Positions 10,676 to 21,814 of a stretch of 64,000 nucleotides of DNA are shown piece after piece. Under the pieces are notes generated by a model. It was not told the DNA's origin and did not search any database. It saw only the letters and a list, made by a program, of their open reading frames with translations. The stretch spans positions 248,001-312,000 of the forward strand of contig JADNRV010000033.1 in NCBI GenBank assembly GCA_015499995.1. The letters are read 5' to 3'. Position numbers and translations under genes: made by a program. The DNA is from Flammula alnicola (taxonomy: Eukaryota; Basidiomycota; Agaricomycetes; Agaricales; Strophariaceae). Every line of letters starts with the position of its first letter. The first letter of the stretch is position 1.

Positions 10676-13600
10676 ATGCCGTCTAAACCAAAAATTTCCA
10701 AGCGCTTTGGAAAGGTGCTGCGACGTGCCCGAGATGCTATATTGCCAACTTCACACCCGTCGTCTCCACATGCCCCTGCTCTCGCTAGAACCAGTACCGC
10801 CAATATACCCAATGACGCTCCCGGTGTGGAAAGGAATCGATCTCAGGACGCTATATTGTCACCTCCTCACCCTTCTTCTCAGCGTTCTTCTAATCTCCTT
10901 GGGACCAATCCTACCGAGAAAGTTAGGAAGACGCCGGGGGTGGTCGGGAATCGATCTCAAGACACTATATTACCAACATCCCGCACATCCTCTCAACAGT
11001 CCTCTTCTCACCTTGCACCCAATACTTCCGATAAACTCAAGAATGCTTGGGGTGTGGCGTGGAAGGGGCTGGAAACAGCGCTCAGGCTTCTGGAAAAGGG
11101 CGCAGCTGCGTGTCCTCCTCTCCAGTCAACTGTCGGTGGGTTAGTCGCCTGTCTGAATCTGACACAAGTAGGTTACGGTTCTGGATTCAACACCCTTTAC
11201 CTTGTCTGATTTACGTCGCAGGCAGTCGCAGGGAATCGTGAAGAATATGAAAAACTTGCGATGGAACTCACAAGTATGGCGAACACTCTGGTCCCGTATG
11301 TAACCAACCTCGTCGCGGAAGACGTTAACGGCAGCGTCGCACGCATTATGGAGTGAGTGTCAAATGTTCGCCCAGGCGTCGGGTGTTAGTGACAAGCTTT
11401 GCAGGTCAATCAAAGCGGAATTAACGCACATCGGCCAACAGCAAGATCGCGGCAAGATAACGCGAATAGTTGAAGCGAATCAGGACCAAGGGGATGTGAT
11501 CCAGCGGTATCGCCGGATAAAGTCATTGTTTCGTCAACTGCAAGTGAGTACACAACAATTCGTATCCGGTGCGGAGGCCTTACAGACTGGTAGAGCGACG
11601 TTAGTCTTCGAACTTGGCAAGATACAAGAAAACTGCGCGAGGTAGGATGATCTGACCAAGCATTGATAACTAAGTTGACGTTCCACTGGTAGACAGCATT
11701 ACTTAAAGACATGTCCCCAGTGGACGACGCTCGATATAACTCGAGCTATTCCACGACCATCAAGCGACGTGGGTGCACTGCAGAGACGCGCGAGAAGATC
11801 CTAGAAGATCTAAAAGGCTGGGTAGTAGATCCAAAAGGGGCTAAGGTATACTGGATGAACGGGATGGCGGGGACTGGCAAGACGACGATCGGATACAGCT
11901 TGTGCGAGTGGTTGGAGGAGAACAGGCGACTAGGCGGCAACTATTTCTGTTCCCGTATCTCACCCTTGTGCCGCGATGTCAGCAACGTCGTGCCCACCCT
12001 CGCATACCAACTCGCTCAATATTCTTCTGCCTTTCGATCAGCGCTGTACAAAGTCCTAGAAGGGAAGCCAGAGGCCAGCAAGCTAAACGTCAAAGGGCAG
12101 TTCGAGAAGCTCGTGCAGGAACCCATGCAAGCGGTGAAAACCGCGATGCCAGAAGGCGTGGTCGTTGTGATCGACGCGTTGGACGAGTGCGACGATAGTT
12201 ACGCATTCCGGCTGTTTCTTGAAACACTGCTGAAGCTCGCAGCTGACCTGCCCATCAAGTTCTTCGTCACAAGTCGACCGGAGCCCGCGATTCGTGAGAA
12301 GATGTTGGCCCCAGGATATTCGCCTTCGATACTACATTTACACGACGTCGAGGAATCGATCGTGGAAGCAGACATCAAGAAGTATCTCACCGAGGCGCTT
12401 GGATCCATGTCCCCATCCCCATCACCCAACGAAGTAGAACGGCTTGCAAAGCTTGCTGGGAAGCTGTTCATTTATGCCGCGACCGCTGTGCGATATATTC
12501 ATCCAGGCGACCTTGGTGTGAACTCCAGCGCTCGCTTGCGGACGGTGCTGGGAATGGTCTCTGGGTCAACCAAACAGCATGACGAACTCAATGGATTATA
12601 CACAACCATTCTTTCTGCAGCTGTCGACCCCAAGCGTCTCGAAGAGCAGGAGGTGAACGACATTCTACTTACACTGTGGACAGTGGTATGCGCAAAGGAA
12701 CCGATGACTGTCCAAACACTGGCGTCACTTCTTCGTCTCACGGAAGAGCAAGTTCGCTTTGCATTACAGCCGCTGCGATCGATACTACACGTGCAAGAGG
12801 GCGTACAGGGATTGGTTTCCCCTTTCCATGCATCATTTCCTGACTATCTTTTCGATAAACGTCGATCAGGGGAGTTCCATTGCGAAACGACTCGGCACAG
12901 TGAAATCCTAGCCGACGGTTGCTTCGATCTGATGAAGGCACAGCTGAAATTCAACATCTGCAAACTTGAATCGTCGTTCGTGTTCGACGAGGATGTGTTG
13001 GAGTTACAGGAACGAATCGAGAAATCCATCTCTGCTGCCCTCTCATACGCATGTCGGTACTGGGGCGAGCATCTTCGACAAGGAAATTTCCCAGTCACGG
13101 TCCATGAAAGGCTCGTTGAATTTCTAACCCACCGACTATTGTTCTGGATGGAGGTACTTAACCTTGAACGACGCATGGCGATAGGTGGAGAGATACTGCG
13201 CCAGGTACAGCACTGGTTGCCAAAGGTAAGTGAACGTGCCGCCCACGATGTCAGCTGTCAAACTGATATCAAGTAAAAGGAGTCTCATATCGATACGCGG
13301 AAACAAGTGGCTGACGCAGAAGCGTTTGTAACGCGCTTTGCAGCTGGGGCGTGTACGCGTAGCACACCACATATCTACATCTCTGGATTGCCATTCTGCC
13401 CAAGGTCCAGTTCTGTGCGTGAAAACTACTGGGGACACACACGAGGGCTGATAGATGTAAGGGGGAGTGCGGTGGAGCAATGGCCAAGTGCAGCTATTGG
13501 AATATGGAAAACAGATTCAAAGGTCATGTCGGTTGCATTCTCTCCCGATGGCACGCGCATCGTCTCTGGCGGCGGTGATGACGATGAGGGAACCATCCGA

Positions 13601-15508
13601 GTATGGGATGCACGCACAGGCGACACTGTCGCCGGATCATTCAAAGGGCACACAGATTGGGTCAGGTCAGTTGCATTCTCTCTTGAAGGCACCCGCATTG
13701 TCTCTGGCTCCGATGATGAAACCATCCGAGTTTGGGACGCATGCACTGGCAACACCGTCGCTGGACCATTCAAAGGGCACACAAATGCAGTCTGGTCAGT
13801 TGCATTCTCTCCTGATGGCACCCGCATTGTCTCTGGCTCTGATGATGAAACCATCCGAGTATGGGATGCGCGCACTGGCGACACCGTCGCTGGACCATTC
13901 AAAGGGCACACATCTTTAGTCAGATCAGTTACATTCTCTCCTGACGGCACGCGCATCGCCTCTGGCTCCTATGATCAAACCATCCGAGTATGGGATGCAT
14001 GCACTGGCGGCACCGTTGCTGGACCATTCAAAGGGCACACAGATTGGGTCTCGTCAGTTGCATTCTCTCCTGATGGCATATGCATCGTCTCTGGCTCCTA
14101 TGATGAAACCATCCGAGTATGGGATGCACGCACAGGCGACACTGTCGCTGGACCATTCAAAGGGCACACAAATACAGTCTGGTCAGTTGCATTCTCTCTC
14201 GATGGCACCCGCATCGTCTCTGGCTCCGATGATCAAACCATCCGAGTATGGGATGCACGCACTGGCGACACCGTCGCTGGACCATTCGAAGGGCACACAC
14301 TTGGAGTTGAGTCAGTTACATTCTCTCCTGACAGCACCCGCATCGTCTCTGGCTCCTATGATCAAACCATCCGAGTATGGGATGCACGCACTGGCAACAC
14401 CATTGCTGGACCATTCAAAGGGCACACAAATTCGGTCTGGTCAGTTGCATTCTCTCCCGACGGCACCCGCATTGTCTCTGGCTCCAGTGATAAAACCATC
14501 CAAGTATGGGATGCACACACTGGCAACACTATTGCTGGACCATTCAAAGGGCACACATCTTTAGTCAGATCAGTTGCATTCTCTCCTGACGGCATGCGCA
14601 TCGTCTCCGGCTCCTATGATGAAACCATCCGAGTATGGGATGCACGCACTGGCGGCACCGTCACTGGACCATTCAAAGGGCATGCAGGTTCGGTTAATTC
14701 AGTTGCATTCTCTCCCGACGGCGCCCGCATTGTCTCTGGCTCCGATGATCAAACCATCCGAGTATGGGATGCACGCACAGGCGACACTGTCGCTGGACCA
14801 TTCAAAGGGCACACAAATTCTGTCTGGTCAGTTGCATTCTCTCCCAACGGCACCCACATTGTCTCTGGCTCTGACGATAAAACCATCCGAGTATGGGATG
14901 CACGCACTGGCAACACCATCACTGGACCATTCAAAGGGCACACAGGTTCAGTCAGATCAGTTGCATTCTCTCCTGATGGCACGCGCATCGTCTCTGGCTC
15001 TTATCATGAAACCGTCCGAGTATGGGATGCACGCACTGGCGACACCGCCGCTGGACCATTCAAAGGGCACGCAGGTTGTGTCAATTCAGTTGCGTTCTCT
15101 CCCGATGGCACCCGCATTGTCTCTGGCTCTTTTGATGAAACCATTCGAGTATGGGATTCACACACTGGCAACACCATTGCTGGACCATTCGAAGGGCACA
15201 CAGATTCGGTCACGTCAGTTGCATTCTCTCCCGACGGCACCTGCATCGTCTCTGGCTCCTATGATCAAACCATCCGAATATGGGATGTACACAGTGATAT
15301 TCTGTCCATGGAAAATTTCACATTCGAGCAAGATGGATGGATAACTGCTCACAATGTCCTCTTTTTTTGGATATCCCCCACTTTCGTACCCAGCTGCCCT
15401 ATCCTCGTAACCCACTTGTTATCGGTCCTGAAGGCACGACTCTCATTGACTATTGCCGCCATCTTTCCATTGGCAAGACATGGCCTGAGTGTTATTTCTC
15501 CTAACTAA
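10676..15508 (+). CDS. NACHT-WD40 STAND receptor (NWD-type)
   Basis: This is an NLR-like fungal receptor. N-terminal exons (10676-11167, 11222-11352, 11405-11543, about 11586-11640) encode a repeated Ser/Pro-rich region and a helical domain. The NACHT part starts near 11693 with Walker A GMAGTGKTT (about 11862), Walker B VVVIDALDECDD (about 12163) and sensor TSRPEP (about 12270). An intron at 13226-13279 joins it to 14 WD40 repeats. STAND proteins oligomerise on ligand binding; fungal members act in incompatibility and possibly defence. The reading phase across the small intron near 11641-11692 does not close with canonical splice sites, so the N-terminal exons may be out of frame or mis-modelled. 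The last 38 residues look frameshifted: another frame encodes IDYCRHLSIGKTWPECYFS, ending at 15504. Confidence 0.88.
10731..11070 (+). repeat. Three 114-base repeats in the receptor N-terminus
   Basis: The motif (R/Q)D(A/T)IL with following Ser/Pro-rich residues recurs three times at an exact 114-base (38-codon) period. The shared CTAT core falls at 10736, 10850 and 10964. Later parts of the units (NAPGVERN-like, KTPGVVGN, NAWGVAWK) also align. The units are diverged at DNA level but have kept the period and frame. Confidence 0.75.
13521..15296 (+). repeat. Fourteen near-identical WD40 repeats (129 bases)
   Basis: Fourteen 43-residue units with consensus [33 protein letters not shown] follow one another; the first has two extra residues. 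At DNA level the units are almost identical. The variable residues cluster right after GH(T/A), as in DWVRS, NAVWS, SLVRS, NSVWS and GSVNS. They also cluster around the GS-D pair (DDE, YDQ, YDE, SDK, YHE, FDE) and TG-T. This is the high-internal-conservation pattern known for fungal NWD receptors, where repeats are reshuffled by recombination and surface residues diversify. The periodicity keeps the other frames and the opposite strand open; those frames are not genes. Confidence 0.92.
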
Positions 15509-15877
15509 ATACTCCGATGTATTTTCACTACAGTTTCCATTATGTATCATCACAGTACCTGTGAATCTCGAATACATCCATCAGCGAGCCTAAATTTTTC
15601 CCATAGTCTACATTGGCGATAAGGCAGAGCCTGGACTGCCTATACGGCGTCTCGTTTGTCGTACATTTTCCCATCCAGGGAGCCTTTCTAGATCTCGTAC
15701 GAATGCTCATCTTGGAAAATTCGAACCAGAATTATATTGATCCTACAATTGACGGAGTAACGGATTATCATATACATAATTATAAACATACTACTTTACA
15801 TAGAGTATCATATGTAGTATAAGTATGCAAAATGGACGATCGACAAAGCAACGAGAAAGACGAGACGAAGAGGTTAC
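15509..15877. other. Intergenic, between two converging genes
   Basis: AT-rich spacer (long runs of AT dinucleotides near 15760-15830) separating the 3' ends of the receptor and the EF-hand gene. No gene seen; it must hold both 3' ends. Confidence 0.5.
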
Positions 15878-17384
15878 TCACGCATCGTACTTTCTCCACC
15901 TCCCATCATCGACTTTGCCCTCTCCCATAGCAGAGACGTACGCCTGATACACCGACTCGGAGTGCCCAGAAGCTACCGACCCAGCCATCGCATCTTTCTC
16001 CACGTACTTCGTCCATTCCATGTTCGTTCTCGACGTCGAGATAAGAACGGGTGCTTTGAATCCCTGGTCGCGGAGGTACTGCAGGAACTCTTCCCAGCGT
16101 CATCGTTAGGCACGGAGATACCGTCCTCGTCTTTCTCATAGCACACCTGTTGGCATATGAAACGAATCTTGGCTGGGTCGTCGTTTTGCTTCAAGAAATC
16201 TGGGAGATGAAATGTTCGGATTCATAAACTCGATTTTACTAGGCGCATGGAGCAGAGAAATGATGCCTACCATAATTAGCGGCTATCCAAGCTTTAGCGG
16301 AGGAGATAGAAGCTAGTTGGACCACAGTTATACCGTAAGTCGTGGCTTCGAAGACTTTGTGGGAATTGGCGTGAACGGCCTCATCAATCCAGATTAATAA
16401 AGGCAACGGAGGATCTACGCAGGAAAAAATGAGGCGAGAGGCGCGTTCAGAGATGGTCAAGAAATTACCTGCAGAGTATGACCGAATAATATTTTCCATT
16501 TTTCCGTTTCTTACAAATTCCAGAAAAGAGGAGAACTGGATATTTCCGGTGTGGTCTGGGTCCAGGCGGAGAAGAAGGCGTTTGTAGGCGGTTTCGCCCA
16601 ACTTCTCCCCCGACCACTTCGATAGAGCTTCTCGAAAGAGACGAATGTCCACTGACTCTGGCTTTGAGCCAACAAGTAAGATACAAGGAGAAAAAAGGAA
16701 GATTATTAATTGACTAACCTCGCCTTCAAAATATTTCTGCCAAAATTCCTTCGCTTCGGGGTTTGGAGGAGGCGCAACACTTTCAACATGCTTCTTGAAA
16801 GCCTCTGTCACCCCCAACGAAGTTAGGCTGAGGGCCGGAGAAATGAAGTTGTATCCTTGGACCTCGTCAACGCCTTGGAGGGCAACCATCAGCCTGACGT
16901 ATTGTTCCATGAGGTGCTTCCGGTCCACTTTGAGTCTATGAACAAGAAGCCAAGGATTGTAAAGTGAGAGGAGCCGGTGGGAACGCCTGTGGCTCCACAT
17001 CTCCAGGTGAGAAAGGGTCGACGCGAGTATTGTTTTGAGTGATGAGAGGGAATGTTGAAGGGTCATGGTGGTGCTCTCGTGGATTACGAGAGGGGCAACG
17101 GCGGTGTGGATCTGTTTCGTGGTGTTGAAAATCTGGACGATGAGCGAGTTTCGTTCATCGTACTCAGCGACAAAGTCCATGACGCATAAGGCGAGACTGT
17201 GGACGTCACGGGCGTGGACTTCATGGGCGGTATACATAGCTGAAGAGTTTAGAAGTATGTGTGAGCGCTGAGGAGAATGAAGTCGAGCGGGTCAGCGACT
17301 CGGATAAGAGGATGGAATCCATGACGCACCTATTTCACCGAGATTGAAGAGGCAGTTCCCATGCACGAGGCTCCTTATATTCAT
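15878..17384 (-). CDS. EF-hand-like protein with receiver-like C-terminus
   Basis: Five minus-strand exons (17384-17330, 17239-16719, 16661-16469, 16414-16271, 16199-15878) give about 411 residues. The N-terminal half is helical (begins LVHGNCLFNLGEIAMYTAHE). In the middle a loop DPDHTGNIQFSSF matches an EF-hand, except that position 12 is Ser instead of Glu, so calcium binding is doubtful. The C-terminal part has alternating strands and helices with LLIWIDE, GITVVQLASISSAKAWI and KAPVLISTSR. This is reminiscent of a response-regulator or TIR-like fold; that is inference. The frame needs one more base at the GGG near 16093 to continue from NDDAG into EFLQYLRDQGF. It may extend past 15878, since GTGAGT follows. 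It lies tail-to-tail with the NACHT receptor. I know no function. Confidence 0.62.
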
Positions 17385-18289
17385 CGACAGTACTGTGTCC
17401 GACGTGTTCCATAAGCAGGCCGCGCTCCTTATCCATATTATTATCCACATGATGGTTCCATTCCCCCGTATCGAGCCAAGCGCCCTATGGGCGAGTCCAA
17501 AACCAAGGACATTTCACTTGAAAGGAAGCATGAAGAGAACGTTCGACGAGGAGTCGGAACGAAGGTGACAGAAGAACGTCGACCTTTGGCCTAGACAACG
17601 GCTAGTCCTCTCTGTAAACAATCATACCAAGTTAGAACGGCGCTCCAAAGGTTATGTAGTCCCATTTATTTAAAGACTTACGAATTGTTGAATCCAAGAA
17701 CTGATTCCCAATCGCCATGACCGACAGACGGGCCGTACATATGACCTTCCACAGACCACCCGACTCCCCACGGCGCCCCGTACGAGCTTCGAGAAAGACA
17801 GGCAGCTGTTGGATTAATGGCTCCATTTCTCTAAATTAATCCGTTAAAGGCGGAATGTAAGCTCAGGCTGAAGCAAGTTGCATGGGGTCCTACAAAGGGC
17901 CAAGAAATGGACAAGAATTTTGTGGCAGGCATGTGGGAGCCAAGCGACTGAGGAATTTCTTCGCCACCCACGAGGCATCGGTCCGCAGACTCCGGCCGGT
18001 CCGCATCTTCAAACATGCAAGCGCGGTGCGGTTGGCTCATGATTTTTCATGTCTTCGCTTCCTTCTCTTTTGCATCGTGGTCCTTGGACACGAAACCTAC
18101 CACCTAATTCCTCAAACCATCAAGAGCTATAATTTCTGAAGAAAAGCTACCTTTTTTACGGTATGTCTAACGCACGTTCACAACACACATGCTTTAGTTC
18201 TAACTTTGGAACGTAAGCGTCTTTTTCTACTATATCTACGGTCCTTCCAAGAGGATTGAACAGTCTTTTGACCGCTCGCTCGTACTGCG
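17385..18289. other. Divergent upstream region, no gene seen
   Basis: Lies between the 5' ends of the EF-hand gene and GUT2. Short open frames here have no coding character. It presumably holds both promoters. Confidence 0.45.
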
Positions 18290-20983
18290 ATGGCCATTCT
18301 ATCCCGGGTCTTCTCGCGGCGGACGCTGGCGTATGCCACAGGCGGGACGGCACTGTTCGTCGGGGGCGGATACTGGTATCTTAACTCCGGTCCAGCCTAT
18401 CCTGCCCTACGATGGTGACACGTAGGCCGCCACCGCCATGGACGCCGCCGTCGAGGTCGGAAATGTTGAAAGAGCTCAAGGAATCTGGAGCAATCAAGAC
18501 ACTGACGAAAGGCACTCAATCGAGTGAAGGAGAGGAGTTTGATTTGCTGATCGTCGGTGGTGGAGCTACGGGTGCGGGGTGTGCTGTTGACGCTGCCAGT
18601 CGTGGGCTCAAGGTCGCCCTGGTTGAGCGGGATGACTTTAGTGCGGGTGCGTCGCCATCTCTTCTTGTATCATCTCATGACTTATCGCTGGTTCAGGCAC
18701 ATCGTCGAAGTCCACGAAACTCGTACACGGAGGAGTTCGCTACCTGCAAAAGGCGGTGTTCGAGTTGGACTACGACCAATACAAGCTCGTGCGAGAATCC
18801 CTTCACGAACGCCGGATATTCCTCCAGACCGCCCCGTACCTCTCCCAGATGCTACCCATCATGCTTCCGATCTACAAATACTGGCAAGTGCCATACTACT
18901 TGGTGGGGTGCAAGATGTACGACTTCCTCGCTGGCAAGGAGAACATGGAAACGTCGTACCTCATGAGCAAAGGCAAGGCATTGGAGACGTTTCCCATGTT
19001 AAAGAGTGATGGCCTCGTCGGCGCTGTGGTTTACTACGACGGTAAGTCTGTTCTTTCTCGTGCAATGATGTCATTATAATTTTTTATAATAGGTCAGCAT
19101 AACGATGCACGGATGAACATTGCACTTATAATGAGTGCTGTGAAGCACGGCGCGGTCGTGGCCAACTACTGCGAGGTCACGAAATTGCTCAAGGGTGAGG
19201 ACGGGAAACTAAATGGAGCAAAGGTTAAGGACAATCTCACTGGCCAGGAATTCAACGTACGAGCCAAGGTAAGTTTTCTCTTTCCAACTTCATCGTCCAT
19301 CTCCTCATCTCCACTCCAAAGGGTATCATCAACGCAACCGGTCCTTTCTCCGACGCCCTGCTCACTCTGGATGATCCCAAACACGAACCCATCGTCCAAC
19401 CGTCTTCCGGCGTCCACATCACGCTTCCCAACTACTACTCGCCGCGCAAAATGGGTCTCCTGGACCCAGCCACTTCTGACGGACGCGTCATCTTCTTCCT
19501 ACCCTGGCAAGGCAACACGATCGCCGGCACCACCGATAGCCCAGCTCGAGTCAGCCGGGACCCCATCGCGTCCGAGGAGGATATCCGCTGGGTCCTCGAC
19601 GAGGTCCGCAACTATCTGTCCCCTGATATCAAGGTCCGGCGCGGAGACGTCCTCAGTGCATGGAGTGGTCTCCGGCCTTTGGTTAGAGACCCGAGCGCGG
19701 AGAAGACTGAGGGCCTCGTGCGCAACCACATAATTCACGTTAGCGAAGACGGGCTGCTCACGATCGCGGGTGGTAAATGGACGACATATCGCGCTATGGC
19801 GGAGGAGACTATCGATAAAGCTGTCGAGACATTCAAGCTTCAGGGAAGGGTGAAGAGTGGGTGTGTTACGGATACCCTTAGATTGGTTGGAAGCGATGGC
19901 TGGAGTCGTAATATGTTCATTGGCCTTATTCAGACAGTACGCACCATCATCTTCGTTTGCTTGCATATGAAACATTGTGCTGATCTGTGGTCGTGCAGTA
20001 TGGATTGGAGACGGACGTTGCCAGGCACCTATCGGAGAACTATGGCGATCGTGCATGGACAGTATGTTCGCTTGCCGAACCTACAGGCGAATCATGGCCG
20101 CTGTACGGCAAACGACTGGCCCATCAATATCCTTGTGCGTCCTTATCCTCCCTTTCGAATCCAAAATTCCAGATTTAACATATTCCTTCTCACTCAGTTA
20201 TCGACGCAGAGGTCCGCTACGCCGTCCGGCACGAATACGCGCAAACAGCCATCGACGTCCTTGCGCGGCGCACCCGGCTCTCCTTCCTCAACGCCCGCGC
20301 AGCCCTCGACGCCCTCCCCCGCGTCGTCGACATCATGGCCGACGAGCTCGGGTGGTCCTACGCCGAGCGCCAGCGCCAGATCACGAACGCCGTCGCGTTC
20401 CTCGGCAGCATGGGGCTGACGCCCGCGTTCATGGCCGCCGCCAACATCCCCGAACCGATCCCCAGAGGATGGGCGGAGAAGGCGAGGGGCGCGCTGTGGA
20501 GGGCGGGCGTCGGTGCTGTGAACCTGGTCTTGTTACGGCAGCCTGCTGCTGCTGCTGAGGGCAGTGAGCACTTTGGCCTTGGCCCTGGGCGGTCCAAGTT
20601 CGAGGCCGGCGAAGTGGCTGCGCTGAGGAATGGCTTTGGTACAAGGGCCAAGGTAGGGGCGGACGGGGTGGAGAAGGTGCAGACGGAGGAGGTATTGGGT
20701 GTCTTACAGGCCGTACCCGGATATTCGGAGATATCGAAGAAGGAGCTGGACTATGTCCTCGAAGAAGCGGGTTTGAAGGGGCAAGGAGAGATAGGCTTTG
20801 ATGAGTTTATCGAGGTGAGTTTTTTCTTCTTTAATTCATGAACGTTAACTCGCGACACTAAATTTTGTCGCTCTTGCTTTACAGATATCTGGAAATCTAA
20901 AGGAAGTCGCGTTCGCGCCTACACCGAAGAAACACGGAGCTAGACGGCGTATACCTGTGGAGAAGAGCGGTGGTGGTGTTTGA
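18290..20983 (+). CDS. GUT2: Mitochondrial FAD glycerol-3-phosphate dehydrogenase
   Basis: Oxidises glycerol-3-phosphate to dihydroxyacetone phosphate on the inner mitochondrial membrane and passes electrons to ubiquinone (glycerol use and the G3P shuttle). Eight exons: 18290-18375, 18426-18646, 18697-19041, 19093-19268, 19322-19936, 19999-20134, 20198-20814, 20885-20983. They give 764 residues, with introns of 50-70 bases. Seen: a basic presequence and hydrophobic glycine-rich segment ([15 protein letters not shown]), FAD motif [72 protein letters not shown] and [22 protein letters not shown]-terminal EF-hand-like region ([15 protein letters not shown]) resembles the calcium-responsive animal enzyme. 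The first intron (18376-18425) is the least certain point: the same bases also read YPA-YDGD, which would instead imply frameshifts. Confidence 0.93.
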
Positions 20984-21814
20984 TGAAATAATATTTATTT
21001 GCAAATTACCCCACGGATCATCCAAAATCTCAAAAAAAAAAAACAGTCTAAAACGACTACCAATCAGATCTTGGATGCAAACTGCATGCGTCAGGTTCAT
21101 AAATCAGTCCTAACCCTGTGGGCTGGTAAGTTTTTGTAGATGATCATCTCTCCATCACCGTCAAACTAAGTACTTGTCACAGATTATCAGCTGAACAAGA
21201 GGTAAAGAAAAAAATTTGCCCTTATTGAGGTTGATTGTAATGTTTTCTGATGTCAGTTGTATCTTCTTGGAACATTCTACATATGAGGCTATGGTATCTG
21301 AGCGCCAAACTGGGGACTTACTGAAAATTGGAGAGATTGGTTTGTAATGTACTAGTAGTACTTCCGTGCGCATGCTTTATTTTGAATTGAGACTTGAAAT
21401 GGGGTCAAATTATGTAGCATTCAAAAAAAGATGCTTTGGACATAGTAGTAAATTATGCAGATAATATCTTATGAGAAATTTGCATAAGCAAATGCTTTCT
21501 AACTTACCTTTGAATATCGAGATTCGAAAGGCAATTGTCATCGAGACGCGACGCGACTGATGGATGATCGATGACATGTGATGCATGATGTTGTGGGAAT
21601 AAATAATGCCTACCACTTCTTGTCATTACACGGTCACCTGTAAGATCTAGAGACCTTCTCCTAGCTTCTCCTTGTAAGTCTCTAATAATCGAGTTAGAAG
21701 AAGTTCATGCTAAGGCTATACCACTTCTCCAGAGCAGCGAAATAGGGGCCCCTTTTCATCGAATAATTTGTCGATGACAGAAGTATCCGGACTCCCTGGC
21801 CCAAAGTCGCGGTC
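20984..21814. other. Intergenic, no gene seen
   Basis: AT-rich sequence with an A12 run at 21032 just downstream of GUT2. It holds the GUT2 3' end and the F-box gene promoter. Short open frames are not convincing. Confidence 0.45.

Noticed and set aside
13521..15296. Regular repeats considered as a CRISPR array
   Set aside because: Repeats are coding WD40 units in a eukaryotic gene, with no spacers of alternating constant and unique blocks.
13426..15344. Long open frames on the minus strand and in other plus frames over the WD40 region
   Set aside because: They arise because a 129-base repeat without stops in one unit stays open in all units; the protein sequences are monotonous repeats with no domain.
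784..18289. A biosynthetic gene cluster around the adenylation enzyme
   Set aside because: The enzyme is a pseudogene and its neighbours (kinase, HAM1-like remnant, receptor, GUT2) are not tailoring, transport or pathway-regulator genes.
17632..18353. Several minus-strand frames of 60-70 residues upstream of GUT2
   Set aside because: No coding composition and they overlap the promoter and first exon of GUT2.
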